From contig JBAQUQ010000059.1 in assembly GCA_049297615.1 (NCBI GenBank), positions 1 through 15,619 on the forward strand: a DNA stretch of 15,619 bases. The letters run 5' to 3'. Shown piece by piece: positions 10,911-15,619 of the stretch; the stretch's first letter is position 1; the number at the start of each line of letters is the position of its first letter. A program made the position numbers and the translations under genes. The notes beneath the pieces are model-generated. The model had not been told where the DNA came from, searched no databases, and was given only the letters and a program-made list of their open reading frames with translations. The stretch is from JAEMQF01 sp049297615 (lineage in GTDB: Bacteria > Pseudomonadota > Gammaproteobacteria > Burkholderiales > Burkholderiaceae_C).

Positions 10911-11510
10911 ATGAAAATTGCCTTGTCCGGCGCAGTGCTGCTGCTGGCGGCGTGCAGTTCGCAGGCGCCGCCGCGCTTCCACAGCCTCTTGCCGCCCCTG
11001 GCCGGCGCAGCTGCGGCGCCAGGCGCCGTGCTGCCGGTGCTGCCGGCTTGGCAGCTGCTGCCCGTCACCATCCCCGCGCAAGTCGACCAGCCGCAATTCG
11101 TGGTGCGCCGCGCCGACGACACGCTCGCCGTTCTCGAACAGGAGCGCTGGATCGCGCCCTTGAACGACGAAATTCGCGCGGCGCTGGCTGAGCACTTGAC
11201 CGCAGCCCTGGGCGCGCCTGGCGCTGCGCCGGCCGCGGGCCGCAAGGACTGGCGCATCGAAGTGGACGTGCATCGTTTCGATTCGACACCGGGACGCAGC
11301 ACCCTGGTCGCGCAATGGACCTTGCTCGCGGGCGGCGACACACCGGCGCTGCGTTGCCGAAGCGTGCACGAGCAAAGCGTTGGTGCCGGCGCAGCGGCGC
11401 TCGCCGCGGGCCACCGCCAGGCCGTGGGACGGCTGGGCGTCTCGATTGCGCAGGCACTCGCGGCACTCGACGCCGGCCGAGCGGCCAGCTGCCCAAGGTT
11501 GCCTTCTTAG
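10911..11510 (+). CDS. pqiC: PqiC: outer-membrane ABC/MCE-associated lipoprotein
   Basis: 199 residues from ATG 10911. The signal peptide MKIALSGAVLLLAACSS ends in the lipobox LAAC with lipidated C15 and Ser-Ser after it, which favours outer-membrane sorting. The mature part matches the ABC auxiliary lipoprotein family (PF03886): RFHSLLPP near the N-terminus, LLPVTIPAQVDQPQFVVR, then RWIAPLNDEIRAALAEHL and WRIEVDVHRFD. PqiC is the outer-membrane partner of PqiB and is thought to cap the needle at the far side of the periplasm. An in-frame ATG at 10872 overlaps the pqiB stop by ATGA and could serve as a coupling start with 13 extra residues, but signal peptide shape and GAGGG support 10911. 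No evident hairpin terminator follows. Confidence 0.93.
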   Translation: MKIALSGAVLLLAACSSQAPPRFHSLLPPLAGAAAAPGAVLPVLPAWQLLPVTIPAQVDQPQFVVRRADDTLAVLEQERWIAPLNDEIRAALAEHLTAALGAPGAAPAAGRKDWRIEVDVHRFDSTPGRSTLVAQWTLLAGGDTPALRCRSVHEQSVGAGAAALAAGHRQAVGRLGVSIAQALAALDAGRAASCPRLPS

Positions 11511-11635
11511 CGAGCTGTCATGGACGCCGGCGGGTCGCAGCGTCACCAATTTTCGTGCCGTCTCGGGCTCCGACCTCGTCTTTGCCGAGCACGGCGAGCA
11601 AGCACTCAAGGGCATGCCGGATAGTTGGCCGCTGT

Positions 11636-11665
11636 TTGATGTGCAGCGCTGAATCGCCCTACAGT
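11636..11665 (+). promoter_or_regulatory. Candidate sigma-70-type promoter for the cyclase/STAND gene, possibly leaderless
   Basis: TTGATG at 11636-11641 and TACAGT at 11660-11665 are separated by 18 bases; each matches four of six consensus positions. The -10 ends eight bases before the ATG at 11674, so transcription would begin within a couple of bases of the start codon. No ribosome site precedes that ATG, consistent with a leaderless transcript. The match is modest. Confidence 0.35.
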
Positions 11666-11673
11666 CTTCGGTC

Positions 11674-14562
11674 ATGAGCGACAAGCGCGCGCTCCTCCTC
11701 ACCGACGTGGTCGACAGCACGCGTCTTGTCGAACAGATGGGCGACGCAGCGAGTTCGGCACTGTGGGCTGCGCACGACCGCGCGGCGCGGGACCTGTTGC
11801 CGCGCTGGCGCGGCCGGGAGATCGAGAAGACCGACGGCTTGCTACTCCTTTTCGAGAGAGCCGACGACGCCGTCGGCTATGCGCTCGACTACCACGCGGC
11901 ATTGGCGCGCCTACCGGTGCCGCTGCAGGCACGCGCCGGGCTGCACGTCGGGCCCGTGACGTTGCGCGAGAACAGCGCGCCGGATGTGGCGCTCGGTGCG
12001 AAGCTGATCGAAGTCGAGGGCCTGGCCAAGCCGATCGCGGCGCGCGTGATGGCCCTCGCGCTCGGTGGCCAGACGCTGTTGACGGCCGATGCGCGCCAAG
12101 CGCTGGTCGGCACGCGTTGGCGAACACATTCGCATGGCCACTGGCGATTCAAAGGCATCGCAGAACCGGTCGAGTTGTTCGAGGCCGGTGGCGCCGATTC
12201 GGCGCACGAGCCGGCACCATTCACACCACCGATGGATGCTGCCAAGGCGTACCGCGTCGTGCTGCGGAACGGTCTGTGGTTGCCGGCGCGGCAGATCAAG
12301 CACAGCCTTCCTGCCGAGCGCGACGACTTCGTCGACCGGCATGACGCGCAGCTTGAACTGGCGCGTCGTTTCGATGCGGGCGCACGCCTGGTCAGCGTAC
12401 TTGGCATGGGTGGTACGGGAAAGACGCGTCTGGCGGTGCACTTCAGCTGGGCCTGGCTCGGGGACTTTCCCGGTGGCGTGTGGTTCTGCGATTTGTCGCA
12501 GGCGCACGGCCTCGACGGCATCGTGCTTGCGGTCGCCGCAGCGCTCGGGGTGCCACTCGGCCGCGACGACCCGGTCGTGCAACTGGGCAATGCGATTGCC
12601 GGCCGCGGCGTCTGCCTGGTGATCCTCGACAATTTCGAACAGGTGTCGCGCCACGTCGACGACACGCTGGGCCGCTGGCTTGACCGCGCCGACGAAGCAC
12701 GCTTCCTCGTCACCAGTCGCGAAGTGCTGGACCTGGCCGGCGAAGAGGTGCTCGCGTTGCCGCCGCTCCAACCGTCCGACGCCGCGGCGCTGTTCGTGCG
12801 GCGCGCAGAGTCGGCGCGCGCCGATTTTCAGCCGAGCGTGGATGATCAGGCCGCGATCCTGCCCCTGGTAAAGCTGCTCGACGGCCTGCCGCTGGCGATC
12901 GAACTCGCTGCGGCGCGCGTGCGCGTGCTCTCGCCGAGCAAGTTGCTCGCGCGCATGAGCGAGCGTTTCAAGCTCCTCGCCTCGAGCGGCAAGCGCCACG
13001 ACCGCCAGGCGACGCTGCGCGCCACGTTCGACTGGTCGTGGGAACTGCTGAGGCCGTCCGAACGCGCCGCGCTCGCGCAGTTGTCGGTGTTCGAAGGCGG
13101 CTTCACGCTCGAAGCGGCCGAAGCAGTGCTCGACCTTGCGGCGTTCGACGCCGTGCCATGGCCGACCGACGTGCTCCAGTCGCTGGTCGACAAGTCGTTC
13201 GTGCGCAAGCACGGCAACGGCCGTTTCGACCTGCTCGTCAGCATGCAGGAGTACGCCGCCGAACATCTGCGCACGCCGGGGCACATTGCCAGGAGCGGGC
13301 CGCAAGCTCAGGCGTCTGCGCAGGCGCGGCACGCAGCTTACTTTGCAGCTCTTGGTGAGCAGCGCGCTGTCGCCGACGGGTGCGTCGAGATCGATAACTT
13401 GGTGGTGGCGTGCCGCCGCGCTGCAGTGGCGGGCAATGCGCAGGCCGCAGTCGGGGCGCTGGAGGGCGCTTGGGCTGCGCTCAGGCGGCGCGGCCCCTTC
13501 ACGGTGGGTCATGAGCTGGCATGCATGGCGCTCGCCACGCCTGGCCTGTCGGCCGGTGGACGGGCACGCGCCGACTGCGTGGCCGGTATTGCACTGGAAG
13601 GAGCAGGGCAGATGAACGCCGCGCTGCGCCATTTTGGCAGCGCGCTAGAACTGGCACGCGGGAATGAAGATCGCCAGTGCGAGGTGCTTGTTTTGTGCCA
13701 CCTGGGCGACTTGCATCGTCACCTCGGCCGCACCGACGAGGGCAAAACGCTTCTTGCGGCGGCCTTGGTGCGAGTCAGAGTGTTGCAGGATCCGTCGCTC
13801 GAGTGCGAAGTGCTGAGTGCCCTCGGGTCATTGCACAACGAGATGGGACGGATAGACGAAGCGCGCGCGAACTACGAAGCGGCCCTGGCTGTCGCGCGCG
13901 CGGCGTCGGATCGACGCTGGGAGGGTGGTCTGCGCGGTAACCTGGGAAACCTGCACGCGAACCAGGGCAAGATGAACGAGGCGCGCGCTGACTACGAAGC
14001 GGCGCTCCAGGCGGCGCGCGAGGTCGGTGACCGTCAATGGGAAGGCAATATGCTGTGCAATTTGGGTTACTTGCACCAGACCCAGGGCCGACCTCGGGAA
14101 GGCCGACTTCAATTCGAAGCTGCGCTGGTCATCGCCAGAGAGCTTGGCTATGCGAGGCTCGAGTGCGTCGTGTTATGCAACCTCGGGCTGGTCTGCGAAT
14201 CATTGAGCGACGCCAATGCGCGGGCGAGCTACCAGGCGGCGCTGGTCGTTGCCCGCCGGATGGAAGACAAGCGCTCTGAAGGGCAGGTCCTGGGCTACCT
14301 GGGTTTGCTGCACGCGCATGAGGGTCGCTTCGATCTGGCGCTCGATTGCCTCGAAACCGGGGAACAAAGGCTTCGCGATGTGTCGGATCGCATTAGTCTT
14401 GGCGTGCTGCTTTGTCAACGGGCCGAAGCGCTACTGCTGACCGGCGCTGATACCGGCAGCGCATTTGGGCAGGCGCAAGAATTGGCCATCGAATGTGGTG
14501 CGGGTCCCGAGTCGGAATTGGGCCAGGCCTTGGCGCGGGTTCGCGGGATGCTGCCCGCGTGA
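11674..14562 (+). CDS. Class III cyclase-like domain fused to STAND NTPase and TPR repeats
   Basis: 962 residues, no signal peptide or membrane helix, so cytoplasmic. Residues 1-172 form a class III nucleotidyl cyclase homology domain: LLLTDVVDST (metal Asp D11), EKTDGLLLLF (second metal Asp D54) and AKPIAARVMALALGGQTLLT. The Asn of the usual VNxAAR motif is Pro120 and the usual KxxGD lysine position is Ile50, so activity is doubtful. The linker RNGLWLPARQIKHSLP leads to a STAND NTPase (about 215-540): P-loop GMGGTGKT with K250-T251, Walker B LVILDNFE with D319, sensor TSR at 347-349 and GLPLA at 404. TPR-like repeats of about 40 residues fill about 640-930. There is no C-terminal HTH, so it is not a MalT/AfsR-type DNA-binding regulator. 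STAND proteins switch by nucleotide-driven oligomerisation; the input and output here are unknown. A candidate promoter overlaps the start region. Confidence 0.92.
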   Translation: MSDKRALLLTDVVDSTRLVEQMGDAASSALWAAHDRAARDLLPRWRGREIEKTDGLLLLFERADDAVGYALDYHAALARLPVPLQARAGLHVGPVTLRENSAPDVALGAKLIEVEGLAKPIAARVMALALGGQTLLTADARQALVGTRWRTHSHGHWRFKGIAEPVELFEAGGADSAHEPAPFTPPMDAAKAYRVVLRNGLWLPARQIKHSLPAERDDFVDRHDAQLELARRFDAGARLVSVLGMGGTGKTRLAVHFSWAWLGDFPGGVWFCDLSQAHGLDGIVLAVAAALGVPLGRDDPVVQLGNAIAGRGVCLVILDNFEQVSRHVDDTLGRWLDRADEARFLVTSREVLDLAGEEVLALPPLQPSDAAALFVRRAESARADFQPSVDDQAAILPLVKLLDGLPLAIELAAARVRVLSPSKLLARMSERFKLLASSGKRHDRQATLRATFDWSWELLRPSERAALAQLSVFEGGFTLEAAEAVLDLAAFDAVPWPTDVLQSLVDKSFVRKHGNGRFDLLVSMQEYAAEHLRTPGHIARSGPQAQASAQARHAAYFAALGEQRAVADGCVEIDNLVVACRRAAVAGNAQAAVGALEGAWAALRRRGPFTVGHELACMALATPGLSAGGRARADCVAGIALEGAGQMNAALRHFGSALELARGNEDRQCEVLVLCHLGDLHRHLGRTDEGKTLLAAALVRVRVLQDPSLECEVLSALGSLHNEMGRIDEARANYEAALAVARAASDRRWEGGLRGNLGNLHANQGKMNEARADYEAALQAAREVGDRQWEGNMLCNLGYLHQTQGRPREGRLQFEAALVIARELGYARLECVVLCNLGLVCESLSDANARASYQAALVVARRMEDKRSEGQVLGYLGLLHAHEGRFDLALDCLETGEQRLRDVSDRISLGVLLCQRAEALLLTGADTGSAFGQAQELAIECGAGPESELGQALARVRGMLPA
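13861..14100 (+). repeat. 120-base DNA repeat encoding TPR units
   Basis: The segment starting at 13861 (GCGCGCGCGAACTACGAAGC) recurs at 13981 with few changes, exactly 120 bases later, and a more diverged unit follows. Each unit encodes one 40-residue TPR of the form EARA.YEAAL..AR...DR.WEG....NLG.LH. The DNA similarity suggests recent internal duplication within the STAND gene. Confidence 0.6.
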
Positions 14563-14668
14563 CTGGCATACGTCCCTGGACAAATACTGATATTCATGAC
14601 GAGATGCTCCCGGCGCTAGGATAGGCCCGCGACTGGGGCTCGAGCGGAGTCAGGGCCGGGTGGGGCTT
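14563..14668. other. Convergent intergenic region without recognised element
   Basis: The 106 bases between the STAND gene stop and the lipoprotein stop must hold termination for both strands, but I see no stem followed by a T run on either strand. A GCCC...GGGC pairing around 14625-14640 is too short to call. Confidence 0.3.
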
Positions 14669-15139
14669 CTAGCGGTTCGAGATCCAAGGATCCAGGGGGG
14701 TACAGCGAGTGCCGTCATCTTTCATGACAGTAATCTGGTACTCGTATCTGCGAATCTTGCTGTTCTTGTTGCACCAGTGATAGCGCCTGTCATTGCCCTC
14801 TGTCCTGCGTTCACGGAACTGCTCATCGTCATGATCGCCTGGATCCTTGAGGAGGATCCCGTCTGCTCTGGGGAACTTGAATTGCTGGCTTGAACTCGCA
14901 TCGAGAATCCATCTGATCCGGATGTTCTTTTTGCCCTGTGGCATTACAAGATCCGGCTTGTCGATCGAAATGGTGCAGGCACTTGTCACGCTAACCATGA
15001 CGTTAAGCTCGTCACCGGCGCATGGATTTGCGACGGCCACGACCATCGGCGCCGAAGACATCTGCGCGCATCCTGCAAGCGCGACTCCGGCAAGCACCGA
15101 GGCAATGGAAACGCCTGAAACTACTGGTCGTGTGTACAT
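14669..15139 (-). CDS. Small lipoprotein of unknown function
   Basis: 156 residues from ATG 15139. The N-terminus MYTRPVVSGVSIASVLAGVALAGCAQ is a type II signal peptide with lipobox LAGC (C24). A strong GAGGAG ribosome site lies seven bases upstream, which decides this start over the longer open frame to 15295. I do not recognise the family. The mature part has further cysteines (C42, C53, one in HWCNKN and one in TRCTPLD) that could form two disulfides, a segment KKNIRIRWILDASSSQQFKFP that looks like beta strands, and a charged stretch DHDDEQFRERRTEGNDRRYHW. It stands alone, converging with the STAND gene and separated from the TPR gene upstream by 162 bases. Its GC is slightly lower than its neighbours, with more A and T in third positions, which may hint at a different history. 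Confidence 0.8.
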   Translation of the reverse strand: MYTRPVVSGVSIASVLAGVALAGCAQMSSAPMVVAVANPCAGDELNVMVSVTSACTISIDKPDLVMPQGKKNIRIRWILDASSSQQFKFPRADGILLKDPGDHDDEQFRERRTEGNDRRYHWCNKNSKIRRYEYQITVMKDDGTRCTPLDPWISNR

Positions 15140-15146
15140 GCGATGT

Positions 15147-15152
15147 CTCCTC
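15147..15152 (-). promoter_or_regulatory. Shine-Dalgarno site of the small lipoprotein
   Basis: Read on the minus strand the bases are GAGGAG, seven bases before the ATG at 15139. This is the strongest ribosome site in the window, and it places the start directly before a lipoprotein signal peptide. Confidence 0.7.
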
Positions 15153-15301
15153 GTTGGTTGGTACAGCGGCAGGACCTGTCGCCTTGTTCGCTCGCGATGC
15201 ATGGATCGGCAAAAGCGGCTGGCGGTGCAACGCGAATATGTTCCTCTAGGGGCAACTTGTCCAGCCGCGGCGCATGCAATCGGGCCCCTGCGCACCCGCA
15301 G

Positions 15302-15619
15302 TCAGCGTGGAAGGGCATTGCCGGGATTCTTCTCCAGCAGAGCACGCAGCGCATCCACAAGTGTGGGGAGACCGGCGGCCAGACTCACCTGCAGCGCCCG
15401 CTCGTAGAACTCCCGCGCCGCCGCCGCTTGCCCGCGGCGCTCTTCGTTTTCGCCAGAGTGCATCAGGTCCAGGGCGATGCGCTCGGGCAGGCCGAGTTCG
15501 CGGTCGATTTGCAGGGCGCGCGACAAGGCCTGGGCGGCCTCTTCCGTCTTGCCCGCCTTCGTGCTGGCGCGGCCGAGCAGGCGCAGCGCGTTGGCTTGCT
15601 CCGCTTCGTCGCCCAGAAC
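15302..15619 (-). CDS. TPR-repeat protein, C-terminal part (runs off right edge)
   Basis: The frame is open from the right edge to a TGA at 15304-15302, giving the last 105 residues of a longer protein. Two helix-pair repeats are visible: ANALRLLGRASTKAGKTEEAAQALSRALQIDRELG and HSGENEERRGQAAAAREFYERALQVSLAAG, each with the alternating small and aromatic positions of TPR units, ending LLEKNPGNALPR. TPRs mediate protein contacts. The N-terminal part, and with it any enzymatic or DNA-binding domain, lies outside the window. It may be a paralogue of the TPR part of the STAND protein at 11674, but the visible sequence is too short to say. A TTG at 15526 is internal, not the start. Confidence 0.8.
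   Translation of the reverse strand, partial: VLGDEAEQANALRLLGRASTKAGKTEEAAQALSRALQIDRELGLPERIALDLMHSGENEERRGQAAAAREFYERALQVSLAAGLPTLVDALRALLEKNPGNALPR

Noticed and set aside
11583..11600. Terminator hairpin after pqiC (GCCG-loop-CGGC)
   Set aside because: The stem is four pairs with no T run after it.
11911..13632. 573-residue open frame on the minus strand
   Set aside because: It lies entirely antisense to the STAND gene, whose motifs are unmistakable, and its composition (His, Arg, Gln-rich) is that of a GC-driven shadow.
11674..14562. Anti-phage STAND (Avs) or MalT-type regulator
   Set aside because: No effector nuclease, protease, TIR or HTH domain is visible, and the neighbours are not defence genes; kept only as a possibility to test.
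15140..15295. N-terminal extension of the small lipoprotein
   Set aside because: It is Arg/Cys-rich with no signal features, and the strong ribosome site lies inside it just before 15139.

Overview
The window is high-GC (codon third positions mostly G or C) and densely coding. Gene content suggests a free-living betaproteobacterium, most likely Burkholderiales: a PqiA pair/PqiB/PqiC set, PF04392-type substrate-binding proteins beside a GAF histidine kinase, and a dihydrolipoyl dehydrogenase with the GTTCARVGCMPSK active-site signature. The taxonomic placement is inference. No tRNA, rRNA, CRISPR array, insertion sequence or phage gene was seen, and no intergenic gap exceeds about 165 bases.

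Left block (1-6521, all minus strand; transcription runs right to left): two paralogous periplasmic substrate-binding proteins (6521-5544, then 5400-4417), a 1151-residue membrane histidine kinase with dCache, HAMP, three GAF modules, HisKA and HATPase (4355-900), and the N-terminal 289 residues of a flavin disulfide reductase of the dihydrolipoyl dehydrogenase type (867 to beyond the left edge). The gaps of 143, 61 and 32 bases suggest one transcript. No permease, ATPase or response regulator lies with them, so the binding proteins may serve the sensor rather than a transporter.

Middle block (6680-11510, plus strand), divergent from the left block: a Popeye-like membrane protein with a canonical cyclic-nucleotide-binding domain, then a Pqi-type lipid transport cluster: two single-domain PqiA proteins, PqiB with three MCE domains, and the lipoprotein PqiC. 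The three junctions inside the Pqi set are ATGA overlaps or nearly so, implying translational coupling. Together these would form an inner-membrane to outer-membrane bridge for hydrophobic molecules.

Right block (11674-15619): a 962-residue protein joining a divergent class III nucleotidyl cyclase domain, a STAND NTPase and TPR repeats, preceded by a candidate promoter placed so close to the ATG that the transcript may be leaderless. It converges with a small unrecognised lipoprotein on the minus strand (15139-14669). The C-terminal end of a TPR protein (minus strand) runs off the right edge.

The most interesting combinations are (i) the tandem orphan binding proteins with a dCache/triple-GAF kinase, and (ii) a cyclic-nucleotide-binding membrane protein and a cyclase-like STAND protein on either side of the pqi genes. 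The cyclase-like domain lacks residues normally needed for catalysis.
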